Positions 1 through 10,411 of a stretch of 64,000 bases of DNA are shown here, one piece after another; within the stretch, counting starts at the first letter, position 1, and every line of letters starts with the position of its first letter. Made by a program: the position numbers and the translations under genes. This DNA is from Curvularia sp. ZM96 (Eukaryota; Ascomycota; Dothideomycetes; Pleosporales; Pleosporaceae). The stretch is taken from NCBI GenBank assembly GCA_022457065.1, contig JAJGBQ010000007.1, positions 1,984,001 to 2,048,000 on the forward strand. The letters run 5' to 3'. The notes beneath the pieces were generated by a model. It did not search any database. It was not told where the DNA came from and saw only the letters and a program-made list of their open reading frames with translations.

Positions 1-1
1 C

Positions 2-682
2 CTCCTCCAGCCTCTAGACGTAAGCTGCTTCTCTCCTCTTAAGCGCGCGTACGGACGTGAGGTTGAGGAGCTCGCCCGTCAAGGCGTCCACCATGTCGAT
101 AAGATAGACTTCCTCGCAGTCTATACACGGATCCGGCCGACAGTCTTCACGCAGCAGAATATCCAAGCTGGCTTTCGGGCGACTGGGCTTCTCCCTTCTT
201 GTCCAGCTCGTGTCCTATCGTCGCTTACTGTCGTTAGGACACCATCTCCACCACAGACAACTATAGACAACGCCACAATACAGGCAGAAACACCGCATAC
301 AGTAGCTCAGCTTCAGCAGCAGGCGAAGCTTCTTCAGGAGCGACTCCATCGGCAGTCACAAAGCCCAACAAGCCAGCTTTTACGCCAGGTTATTAAAGGC
401 TGTCAAATAGCGATGCAGTCAGCAACTATACTTGCTGAAGAGAATAGGAAGCTACGTGCAGCTAACCAGCGTCAACAACAAAAGCAAGACCGGCGGCGTC
501 AATATATTGCTTCTGGTGGAGTGCTCCAGGCTCAGCAGGCTCAGCAGCTTACTGCAGAGGTAGAAAGGGTGGTCACGGAGGTTGAGCAGGGTGAGAGCAG
601 TCAGCGACGACAGCGCGCGCTACCGACGTGCACGAAGTGCCATATTCAAGGACACACTCGCACTTCGTGTAGAGCTAGATAG
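2..682 (+). mobile_element. pogo/Fot1-like DDE transposase, C-terminal part, cut by window start
   Basis: The frame is open from base 2 to the TAG at 680-682. It begins inside the catalytic domain: the stretch reading LLQPLDVSCFSPLKRAYGRE is the block around the last acidic residue of pogo/Fot1 (DDE_1) transposases. It is followed by the family's FLAVYTRIRP and the 'AGFRATGLLP' end of domain. The remainder is a Gln/Arg-rich coiled region and a terminal CCHC knuckle (C-x2-C-x4-H-x4-C) ending shortly before the stop, common in fungal members of this group. No frameshift or stop is seen in the 226 visible codons, so this copy may be intact, but its 5' half and 5' inverted repeat lie outside the window. 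The family assignment rests on remembered motifs. Confidence 0.85.
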
Positions 683-768
683 TAGATTGTATCTCTTAAT
701 TTTATCTTATTTTATTACGTTGTTGTGGACCAATTGCGCAGAGCGTCGTGCTGGGTCTGATGGGGGTG

Positions 769-800
769 GCCGGTGACTGGTGTCGGCCGGTGACTGGTGG
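769..800. repeat. Two 15-bp direct repeats, period 17, downstream of the transposase
   Basis: The 15-base unit GGCCGGTGACTGGTG occurs at 769-783 and again at 786-800. It lies about 90-120 bases past the transposase stop, where the element's 3' end would be expected. It could be a subterminal repeat of the transposon or a chance local duplication. The matching inverted repeat at the other end of the element is outside the window, so the boundary cannot be fixed. Confidence 0.5.
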
Positions 801-1128
801 GGCACGTTACCGCTCCCTGCTTACGCAAACCTGTGATCTCACTTTGATTGCGTCGACCAGATCCACTATCGCATCCGCTCCCTGCTACCGGAATGCAACC
901 TCGGCGCCGAATAGCGCCGAAACTTGTTACCAGCAATTCCAGGCCTTCCGATCAGGGGGGACTCGCTTCATCTTCACGCTGGGCAATGTCTACAGCGTTT
1001 GATTCCACGACCTTCACAGACACCAAGAAGACACAGACAGCGGTGTCATTACGCGCTGTTTTATGCCGAGGCCATTCATTAGGATCTCTTATTAAGTTCC
1101 AGCTAACCACGGTAGACAGCCATACCCC

Positions 1129-2088
1129 CTACCTTCGAGATAACATGCCACCCGATTGTTCCGTAGTTTGCTCGTATCGATACTTGACCGCAAGTGTCCA
1201 TATTGCATCCCAATCTGCGCACTGATGGGACGTGCCCCAACCATTAAATCCAAACTGTTCTGGCACTATGGACTGTTCCAGTGAAAGATCACCTGCACAC
1301 ATAATTGCCTTGACAGAGATCAGCTTTGAGAGCTCCGGCTGCAATATGTGGAGTTCCGAGCTGTCTTACCTGGCGAAGATAGTCGAAACAGTGGTTTACA
1401 TGTGACTCTGGCGAGAAAACGTCTCGTCGCTCCCTTTCAGCAGCAGTGCTGTTGATAAAACCCGCTAGTTCTCCGAACACTACTCTGATTGAATTCTGCT
1501 AAGGTCAGCAACCTATGTTACAGCCACTGGGCGATACATACCAGACAATGAAGCTGGTGAAACATGGATGTTGAGTAGACTTCTGCGTTGGGTACGTTCC
1601 TATCCTTGTAGCTCGAGGCTAACTGATACTTGGATGGGTCTGGTATGGACACTATCCCGCCGTCATCTGAACCTTGTGGTCAGCGAAGCATGCAACGCTA
1701 TGTTGAGTCTTACTAGGCATCAATGCCATCCAAGCCGACTCTCCAGCGTCCTTGGCAGTAAAATGAAAATTTGAGTCCGGTTCGAATACAACAACCCGAG
1801 ACGGGACTGGTCGTTTTTTGTCAATGCAATATTCTGTCAAGATGTACTGCGGCGAATACCTGGAGCGAATGGCAGCGAGCCCACAGCGTGATTACGATTT
1901 TCCGTGGATTTTTGTACAAGCACCCATCCAAGTGTAGCTGATGTTGCCATCCAGAGAACCAGAGTGGCACCGAAAAGGTTTCTATACAAAAGATAGCGTG
2001 TTTTACTCTGCGGTAACGTTAAAGACAGCTCTTCCTTGTCATATCCTGGATGTTCCTCGGAACACTCAGGAAGCCGAGCGTAGGCCAT
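1129..2088 (-). CDS. UstYa/DUF3328-family oxidase-like protein, five exons
   Basis: Exons on the minus strand: 2088-1860, 1806-1714, 1672-1542, 1495-1370 and 1308-1129, giving 252 residues with no stop. Introns are 41-61 nt with GT-AG ends. The third intron has a tandem TAGCAG acceptor, so one Gln may be optional. The protein has a short cytosolic N-terminus, one membrane helix at about residues 38-58, then the two signature motifs: HQLHC at 146-150 and HVNHC at 183-187. A conserved MCAGD and THQC-like SHQCADWD tail follow. In ustiloxin-type pathways UstYa proteins are oxidases that cyclise or otherwise modify ribosomal peptides; other members hydroxylate or halogenate. Both metal-binding motifs are intact. 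The gene is divergent from the secreted cysteine-rich peptide at 3550, 1.46 kb away. The substrate is unknown; a role on that peptide is inference only. Confidence 0.88.
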
Positions 2089-3441
2089 TGTCTCTCGACT
2101 CAACTAGAAAATTCTCGAGTTTGTTCAGGCAAAGCTTGAAGATGCAGCTGCGCAGTCTTCAGTCTGCCATTGTCCGAAGAATTAAGCATAGGCTTATGCC
2201 GGTGGAGCGCCTCATAATGCGCTAATGCAACCCGCCCGTTGCAGCCCCTCCAATGCAGAACAAATAACTGGTCTAATCACTCTTCATGAAATAATCAGCA
2301 TCAGCAACGACTAGTTTGAGCTAAGTCTGTGGGGTCCCCAGCTTGGAGAGCGGCCCGCGCCTTCTAGCTTGTGTGGAGATTAGGCTATATTGTTGCTGAC
2401 TACAGTCAAGCAGTGTTGGTCTGGAATCCGATTTGCCAACATCGACAACACCGCCTATGGTCCACCTGGACGGTTATGGTCTTTCAGAAGGAGACAGGTG
2501 CTAGTACCATTCTAGTATTTGATAAGTGACGCAGAAATCATGTCTGTGTACCCGTGGACCTGCCTTTCTGACGCCACCACTTGAGCACACACAAACTGTG
2601 TGTACTCTTTCACGGAAACGTTTCAGCAGTATCGCCGCTCATTTTCTTAATACTGGATTCGCTTTCGATACGATCAATAGTCCACTTGGACCCGTCCAGA
2701 TAGGCCATGAACACATAGCTTATCGTTTCAATGCTTACGCAGGCAAGCTTCCTGTCCTGGAATCTTCGGCCAACTACTCCACTAGTCTACCTGTGTGGCG
2801 TTGCACCCACTTTTATCATGCTATTCCAACAAGTCTGCGTCTTCAAGTGGTACCGTGAATGAGCTAACAAGGCTCTCTTTGAGTTTCTCCGGCGAATAAT
2901 CTACTGGACACCTTACTAATGAAACACTCAAGCTTGTTCGAGCTCACATAAGCTGTGGAGCCGAATATGCTCATTTCTAACAAATCACTCTAGCATTACT
3001 ACATTCGACTAAAGGTCTTGCTGGGAATTATACAGCACACTCGAGCTCGACAATACGATTTCGTTCAAGAGACTCGGCTTTTCAATGGTATACTGTAACA
3101 AGAGCAGCAGCTCCAGACATTGTTGCCGAAGTCCGCCACTTCGTATATGCAGCCACATTGATCAGTTGGTAGCTGTTTCCACTTTCTGCCATTGAATCAA
3201 CGCTCAGACTTTGTGGATCTGTCAACTGCGTGCATGAGTTTGCCTAATCTTCGGCTTTAATGGAGTCGATGACGATGGGCGCGATATCGATTCGCCGACG
3301 AGCCGAAGATGTCTACTGTAGGTTTCTCAAATCCTGTACGAAGCGTCAGCAAGTGGATATTTGCGTCGGCCTCACGGTCCGTCGTGAAGCAAAGGGGTGT
3401 ACAGACGAGAAAGAACGCAGCATGTGAGGGTATTCGGCGGG
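2089..3441. other. Divergent intergenic region between UstYa-like gene and cysteine-rich peptide gene
   Basis: No coding sequence with family resemblance or a convincing splice structure was seen on either strand. Open frames here, such as 2526-2858, show no recognisable motif. The interval presumably carries the promoters of both flanking genes. I do not see an obvious shared palindrome. Confidence 0.4.
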
Positions 3442-3447
3442 TATATA
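3442..3447 (+). promoter_or_regulatory. TATA box of the secreted cysteine-rich peptide gene
   Basis: TATATA lies 103 bases upstream of the ATG at 3550, at a spacing usual for filamentous ascomycetes. A pyrimidine- and CA-rich leader ending in CACC precedes the ATG. Confidence 0.55.
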
Positions 3448-3549
3448 GCCTGCCCCGAAGAACAGCTCTTCTCTCAACAAGCACGAAACAAGATCCTCAT
3501 CACTATCAAGCTTTGAACCATTCATTCAATTGCACTCACCATCAACACC

Positions 3550-3780
3550 ATGAAGTTCTCCGGTCTCTCTCTCCCGGTCCTCGCACTTCTCTCTTTTGCC
3601 AGCGCTGCTCCCAGCGAGATGGCCGGTCGTAGCCCAGCGCCCAACCCCAACATTATCGAGTATCCGGCTGAGCACAGCGTCGAGATGATCAAGCGTGCTC
3701 ATCTCGAGGCTAGGTGCAAAGTGTCCTGTCCTTGCTCCTGGTGTGGCATGACTATATGCTGCGAGTGCGAATGTCCGTGA
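3550..3780 (+). CDS. Small secreted cysteine-rich peptide with Kex2 site (effector or RiPP precursor candidate)
   Basis: A 76-residue protein with a strong start context (CACCATG). Residues 1 to about 20 form a hydrophobic signal peptide ending SFASA. A Pro/Asn-rich propeptide follows to residue 47, then a Lys-Arg pair at 48-49, typical of Kex2 cleavage. The last 27 residues would be the mature peptide. They contain all eight cysteines (56, 60, 62, 65, 70, 71, 73, 75) in the pattern C-x3-C-x-C-x2-C-x4-CC-x-C-x-C, and one Trp. The dense CxC/CC spacing recalls metallothioneins, but those are cytosolic. I know no family with this pattern. Three ideas are open: a secreted effector-like disulphide peptide, a secreted metal-binding peptide, or a precursor modified by the UstYa-like neighbour. 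The mature part has no Tyr, which argues against a classical Tyr-crosslinked dikaritin. Function unknown. Confidence 0.75.
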   Translation: MKFSGLSLPVLALLSFASAAPSEMAGRSPAPNPNIIEYPAEHSVEMIKRAHLEARCKVSCPCSWCGMTICCECECP

Positions 3781-3795
3781 ATAGGGAGTGATCTG

Positions 3796-3855
3796 GTAAG
3801 TCAATGTAACAATCTGACAATGTCTCTGGTATATTGCTAACTACAAAGAATGTAG
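3796..3855 (+). other. Probable 3'-UTR intron of the cysteine-rich peptide gene
   Basis: A 60-nt segment begins with GTAAGT 16 bases after the stop codon, contains GCTAAC as branch point about 15 bases before its end, and closes in TAG. All three signals match the coding introns of this window. Splicing would leave the reading frame unchanged. Confidence 0.5.
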
Positions 3856-5933
3856 CCAAGAGTTGAGACGGACAGGTACTGGGTTACCAGGCAGATTGCA
3901 TTCGCTATTGAAGCAGTTATGAGGTGGTCGACCGGGACGGATGGAGCAGAATGGCTGGGGGAACTACCGTGTGTCACTCGTTTTAGGAAATTCACATGCC
4001 AGAGGAATCAATCAAACTACATGGTTGCTGTCCAAGATTTGTCCGTTAGGTCCTATATCCTGTCTTTGGTGAACATGTCCACGTCAGTACCCCAATATGC
4101 GCAATACCGTAAGGGGGCTTGTTGAGTAAAGCGCCAAGTCATAGATGACCGCGGAGGCGTTTGTAGCACTGTGTATTTATCGATGTGGACAGGGAAGCGC
4201 TGACTTGTCCTGCCAACGTTGCTGCTGTCTTGCTCTGTTGTCGGCCTATATCAAGGCCAGGGAAACGTCATCGTTGTTCCACCAGGCCCTATGCATGCAC
4301 ACGCCGGCTGGACACGTGACGTATGGTTTCACTGCTTTGGCACTCGAGGATCAGCAACCTTGCCATGGGCACTAAGACGTGATTGCAGCCAGCGAACGTA
4401 GCTCCCGTTCATGCGCAACCGGTGGCACCCGTGGCAGGGCCTGCAGGTAGAGGTGGTGCGGGCTGCGGCAGGCGAGAACTGAGGGCGCGTTCCACCCCAA
4501 GGCGGTCCCAAGAGTCGGCATGCATACGAGACTAACTGGCCAGCAACCATAGCTTGGGCTTGCGTTGCCCGACCTTGTAGGGCGCGATATTGTGGGCCTC
4601 CCGAGAATCCTCCAAAGGTTAACTCTGTCGGCACGCACGTGCATCGGGGTGTGGTTTGGGCTAGCGTACCAGCTGCAACCTGTACGACACGTCACTGACA
4701 AGCCCTCTGACAGCCACCACTTCGAGCGATCCGCGAGGCCTTGGATTGAACAACACGTCTGCCAGCGCAGCGTGGACGGAGAGGGGAGGGTGTGCTCACC
4801 CCGCCGGGAGGCTTGTGCGGTCACTCTGCACTTTCGCTTCAACCGCTACAAGCGAAGACCGAGCAAGCGCCGTGGTGAAGAGCTGGCTAGCGTTGACGAG
4901 TCTGCCAGGACAGCCAAACCTATGGCCATAGCACGGGAATTCAGGAACAGGACAGCCTGCAGTATTGTGATGTGACATGGGCTGCATCTTCACGCACGAA
5001 CCTGGAGATCGCAGGGCTGAGAGCGGTTCACACCAGGAACACCTTGATATTGCCGCTTGCTGGACCACCGCCCATGCCACCTCATCCCGGTGGGCCCCCT
5101 CGTGTGCAGACAGGCCATGGCAGCACGTCTCGCTTAAGCGCTGCTCTGTCTCGCAATGCCCTCTTTTGCAGCCTCGACACGTGAAGCCATGGTTTCTGGG
5201 ACATGACGCGCTTTTCGGATTGGCATATACACGGTACGGAAACGGCACGGCCCTTTACCCTTCTAACCGCAAGCGGGCCCTCCGCCGACGGTGACAAGGG
5301 CCAAGTTGCGAGCCACATCTGGCACTACGTCGGCATGGAGAAACTAGCATGGCAGCATCTCTCGTCGTCCTTCAGTGCCAGCTCAGAGCCGAGCCAGGCT
5401 GAACATGGTAACACTGTCAACACCAAAATTTATCCGTATCTCCTCATTGGCCTCGACAATCCCAAAGTTGTGGTTTCGACAACACGCAACCTCCTGCCAT
5501 AGTGTCCCTACCGGGTTCTGGCGGTCCTAGTTTCTGCCTGGCCGCGTTCCCTTCTCGCTACCCCCGCAGTTGCTCGCTCGATCATGTTTCTGCCGGCCAA
5601 TTATGGCGTGAAAAACCTGCCAACGCAGCAATACCATCAGCTTGGTGCTTTGGAGCAGAGCACCAGAGGGAGGCTTGCGGCGGCTGCAGGCTGGATCCTT
5701 TTGAGATGGCTGTGTGGCAAAGGCCCTCCTTCTCTGCTTCTGAGGGGACACCCAAAATGAGGCTCTCCAGGCACTGCCCGACTATAAACAGAGTGGACAA
5801 CGAAATGCTCGACAAGGTGTTCCTACCCAGCCCTCGCACACATATCTGATCCCCACTCGCGAAGTCTTACCCCACCACAAACTTCTCAAAAGCATCGCGC
5901 CTTCGTCGCTTCTCGCATACCCTATCTCACACA
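3856..5933. other. Gene-free stretch
   Basis: Several open frames of 100-156 codons overlap on both strands at about 4330-5250, but none has a recognisable domain, signal peptide or consistent splice sites. They overlap one another in the way expected of GC-balanced non-coding DNA. The part at 4300-5500 could be an old repeat or transposon remnant, but I found no transposase, reverse transcriptase or terminal repeat motif. Confidence 0.35.
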
Positions 5934-6348
5934 ATGGCAGCACAAGAGAGTTACGTCCAGAAGCTACAGCGTGCGCAGACCAACACTCTCGTCATCGATC
6001 CCAGCTAAACGTCCCAGATTACTGCGCTACCAACCAGATTGCCCAACCTCAGTTCCAGGACTACTCTGACCCACGAGGTTCGTAGCCCATTCGTACACTC
6101 CATGTGCGAAAGGCTCTTGACGTCTAGCCTTGGCTGACACTCTTCCTTTAGGTATACGCACGGCGTGGTCAAGCAGTGTCTTCGTCCATGGCCGTGAATA
6201 CCGAGCGGCGCTATGGCGAGACTACCGCTACCTCGAACAGTCACGAGAAGAAGCCGCTGAAGTCGCCTGGAAGGCCATCCAGTCCGCCGCCGCAACCAAC
6301 AACGCGAATCAAGCACAATATAACCGCTCCTACCCGACGTCTCGATAA
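5934..6348 (+). pseudogene. Small two-exon gene broken by a one-base frameshift
   Basis: An ATG at 5934 in good context (CACACAATGG) opens a frame that stops at 6006-6008 after 24 codons. Shifting by one base near 6000 continues a plausible protein, with QLNVPDYCATNQ followed by a Gln/Asp-rich stretch. This runs to a well-formed 74-nt intron at 6078-6151 (branch GGCTGAC, acceptor TTTAG) and then to exon 2, ending in TAA at 6346-6348. Exon 2 encodes an Arg/Glu/Ala-rich, probably helical segment. The joined product would be about 112 residues with no signal peptide or membrane helix. I do not recognise the family. Either a one-base deletion killed the gene, or the base is a sequencing error and the gene is intact. 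Confidence 0.45.
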
Positions 6349-8744
6349 CTCTTCGATCCTCTCCCCATACTACACACTCAAAGTACTCAAGGGGACGACG
6401 GTCTTGCCGAGCTACGCTTCAATGTCTCAACTCCAACCAACATCCTTGTCTGCATACTGGGCGACTACAATACCGGGACCCACTTCTTCCTCTCTCTCTC
6501 TCTCTAAAACATTTTGACTGCAAGCTGTATCCTTTTTTCTTCATCACAGCTGGTTCTATACCCTTTACTGTTCGCACAATGGTTCTTCGATTCTTCAGCC
6601 AAGGGGCTCCTCCAACCGGCTATCCTGTACACCACCTATGCTTCCTATAGCCCTTTGGCAAATGCTTTCCACTTCTTACATGGGTGACTGATCCCTTCAT
6701 CACTGTTTGGATACTTTTGGCCTTTTCTTTTTTGGATGTAAGGAACTACGGATCAGAATATATTTCAAAAAAAAAAAAGCTGTAAGACGGCAGGTCTATC
6801 AGCCTGTGTTTCCTTCTTTTGGAGCTGGTTATCACCATGTACTATCGTTTACGAATCAACTGTTGATCCTGTGCTGCGACAACGCTGAAGCTTCATATGG
6901 TTTGCTTGAGATCCTGCTCTCTTTTTTCTTGCATGAGATTAAATTGGGTTGCCTTGATGTGTGAGTGTATTGTTTGCTGCACACCGATAGGATGATGAAT
7001 TGTCTAAAGAAACTGGAGTATTGTCACTCTTGGCCATATTACAATGAACTCGGATCCGCTGTGCAGTAAGCTCCTTCTGTTAGTGCGATTCTCTAGTCTC
7101 TGGTGGGATTATTTCTACTATTTCTTACTGACCAGAAGTATTCAGAGGCGTACATGCTAATCACATTGCTCCAATATGCTAGCAATTCCCGCAGTAGTAT
7201 CCGGAAAGCCTATATATTACATGGGCTTGAACTGTATTACAGTGTGAGATCGACATTAAATCTCGATAGGCAAAATATACCGTCTATCAAGTGAGAGCTT
7301 GGCAATCAAACACCATTTGAATCAAAAGGATCAGTGGAACTCCCGATGAATTTCATGTTCGTACATGGTCAATTTAATCTGCTTGATACAGTTCTCTATC
7401 GAAAAGCCATATCTTCTCTGTTACGAGATGAGCGTATACATATTGAGTTCCGGAACAAGATTCATCCCCTAAAGACGCTCAGAAAAAAGAGACTCAGGTA
7501 GCTGGATACAGACGTTTATGCAATGTCGCAGGGGAAACCCTGGTGTGCACGATCACGGCTACACTGTATCCACAAAACACAGAGAACCTTGATGCTATCC
7601 CTCCCCGCGGGTGCATTCTGCTCTAGTATCCAGCACTATCTCTCTTAAGCTGCTTGGTTCTTAAGACATACTGTACCAAGTTTTGTCATGTAGCACTTTC
7701 AGACGCAAGAACTCTAGACGGATCAGCAGAATACCAACTCGCTTTCTCACTTTCTTTTCGCGCATCCAAGAAGACATCGGAGGATACGCCCCATCGAGAG
7801 CACTGTCTCCCAAAAAAAGAATGTCGCAAGCTGAACAGGCCATTTACCCATTTTTTGCGACACGCGCACCGTCTGATACTCCTCTTTCTCCAACAAATCA
7901 GCTTCGCCAACCAGCACAAGACCTACTGTTCTCGTGCCCCCCGCCCGACGTCGCATCCACCCCCAACATACAGACATAGTATACCCGTCCACTTTTGTCG
8001 TCGCCTAATCTAACACAGGCCGGGTGCCTAGAAACCTCAACTGTATGACGCCTGCCTCAGTGCATCCGCGGCGCACCCCACTGCAAGCTGTGGCTGTGCG
8101 CATTCCCCAGACCATGGTTGGTTGTCCCCCAAAAAAACAAAAAATTAAGGCTCGCAGGCCTGATACTCTACCTATACCTAGAGCGCCAGGTAAAACAAGA
8201 GTACGTTTTCGTCAAACACACGCACCCTGTTTCTCGCTCAAACGCGGGTTGTCCCATGCCTGGAAAGAACAAGCCATACACGATGCATAAAGTTGTTTTT
8301 ACGAACGCGATTCTAAACATGCAGGTCAGACGATTGCGCTGTTTGATTCTCTCTGCCTGCACATCCCCCGCAACCGCAAGCGTAGCTGCAAAAAAAAGGG
8401 CGAAAGAGAGGTGGTGATGTGAAACGTTGGGGGTGGAAAAGTCAGGTTCGCAGCGCTAACTCGGTGCAGCAAGTGTATTATACATTCGACTGTGCCACAT
8501 GGCTACATGCCATACTACAATGTACTCTTGCGCTCATTTGCTATGTACCTGCTTCGCCACGCGGACATGGCTTCCCGATCAGGCAATGGGCGAGGTATAG
8601 TTGGCGACTGTTGCTGTTTCGTATGGGCGGCTGGTGGGGGGTCTTTTTTTGGAGGAAGGGGACTGAAGGATCTGAGGCCAGAAGGAATAGGGATCTAGAA
8701 GGATGGAGAGAAGAAGTAGCAGAGGGAATGTGGATGCATGTGGA
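6349..8744. other. Gene-free stretch with simple-sequence runs
   Basis: No gene is supported here. It contains a CT run ending near 6506, an A-tract at about 6768-6779, and AT-richer sequence to about 7650. Short overlapping frames at 7650-8420 on both strands have no domain signature. Confidence 0.4.
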
Positions 8745-8752
8745 TATAAATA
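8745..8752 (+). promoter_or_regulatory. TATA-like box upstream of the two-module secreted protein
   Basis: TATAAATA occurs 199 bases before the ATG at 8951. It is the best TATA match in the upstream region. The distance implies a 5' leader of roughly 170 bases. Confidence 0.4.
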
Positions 8753-8950
8753 CTGCCAACGTACCTCAGGCTCTCTATCATCTCGCATCCGAAGCTGGTC
8801 ATACAGAGTTACGACATACATATATTTTTCCTTCTTGTTAGAACCATTTAATATTTACGACCCTATCTACCTACCTTCCAGGCGAAGACACGCATACACT
8901 TGTTGTAATTGATCAACTATCTTTACCTTTTGGGAAGACAAAAACCAACA

Positions 8951-9531
8951 ATGGCTCCCATACTCAAGCTCTTCACTCTCCTCAACTGTACGAAAGCCAT
9001 GTCCAGTTAAAGCCTACTTCAACGACTGACCCCTTGTCCCCAGTCTCCCTCTTCACAGCAGCCGCAGGAACGCAGTTCATCACCGGCGTCTGTGCGTCTG
9101 ACGCCGAATGCGCGTCTGGATGCTGCGGCTTCACTTCTGGAAAGTGCGCAGCACCGTTTGTCGCCAACGAGCGCGGCGAAGGCTGCGGCTTTGGCGACGC
9201 CCAGCCCAACAACAACGCTTTGAATGCCAGTAAACCCGCCGCCGAGGCACAAGCTCCTCCTGCGGCGCAAGCTCCTGCCGCAGGACAAGCTAGTGGTAAC
9301 ACTGGAGCAGCACAACCAGCTCGCGGCACGCAATTCATCACCGGACCGTGCACATCAGATGCTGACTGCGCCTCGGCATGCTGTGGCTTCCGCAGCGGCA
9401 AGTGTGCGGGACCCGTCGTGGCTCAAGAGAGAGATGGCGGATGTGGGTTTGGTAATGCTACGCCCAACGATGACGCGGCTAGGGCGCTGCAAGGCCGGTC
9501 GTTGGGCAGACGTGGCCCAGCATACATGTGA
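8951..9531 (+). CDS. Secreted protein with two six-cysteine modules (BAS2-like)
   Basis: Exon 1 is 8951-8987 and exon 2 is 9044-9531, separated by a 56-nt intron with a GTACGA donor, CTGAC branch and CAG acceptor, giving 174 residues. Splicing is needed to form the signal peptide (about residues 1-20, Leu/Phe-rich, ending TAAA). Two modules follow, at about 21-70 and 107-156. Each starts GTQFITG and carries six cysteines (29, 35, 39, 40, 47, 60 and 115, 121, 125, 126, 133, 146), offset by exactly 86 residues. They share the core CCGF-x-SGKCA and the ending GCGFG. An Ala/Pro/Gln linker joins them. The module resembles, from memory, the biotrophy-associated secreted protein 2 (BAS2) type of small secreted proteins in plant-pathogenic fungi. 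Function in those proteins is not settled. Extracellular location is well supported. Confidence 0.85.
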
Positions 9532-10411
9532 GCATGCGAAGAAGGCTAGACGACGGGGTGGTGGTGGAGTAAAAGAAGAGAGCGTGGTAGGGACTACTGC
9601 GTGTCGACGAGGTCAGTGGACGAGGAGCGAAAAGCGGCGAGGTGGTAGAGCGGGGTCGATGCGAGTGCTCTGACAACGGCAGCTACTGTACGAACGTATG
9701 CTGCTCATATTTCTTTTTCTCTGGTAGCTAGCTCAAGCGGCGAGTGGGGCGTGAACCGGTGGAACCAAGTCTGGTCGATATCGTTCAGCATAACATAGCG
9801 GCTGGTATGTATGTGAGCAAATATACGTTTACAAGTGCGTATGCATGTACAAGAGTACAGTACTCGATGAAAGACGGCTCGGCACGGGATGCATGTCGGG
9901 ATAATGTAGTACCGAGGGAAAAGCATAAGGTAAACATCAGAAATGCAGCCTCTATTCACAGAGGCTGGTGCTCAATTGGCTCATCGTATTGCATACCAGC
10001 AACAAGTCTTGCCAGACTCCACGTGTTTCTAAACGCCCGCATGTACTCCGACGCTTCAAATGCAGGTAATAGAGAATGCCGACCAAATAAAAAAAAGAAG
10101 CACAATGCGTACGCCGAAAACCCAACTGAGTGAAACAGGCCCGACTCGCTCAAGGCAGGCTCGAAGCTGAACGCAAAAATGCGAACAAGTGATGTACACA
10201 CTACCGAGAAAAACAGTATAGTTGGTGAAAAGGATGTTGGAAGAAAGAAAGAAAAAAAGATGTAGTGTGTGAATCGAAGCATGGCGAAGTCGTCAGGGTG
10301 TTGCGGAAAGACCTGAGGCAACTCTAAAGGAAGAGAGTTAACCGTGCGCGCAGTCGCAACAGCCAAGAATTGCGCACCAGTACATGTCTAGCGCTCATGT
10401 AGCTGTCGAGC

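Noticed and set aside
4329..5318. Cluster of overlapping 80-156-codon frames, considered as an old retroelement
   Set aside because: No reverse transcriptase, integrase or zinc-knuckle motif was found in any frame.
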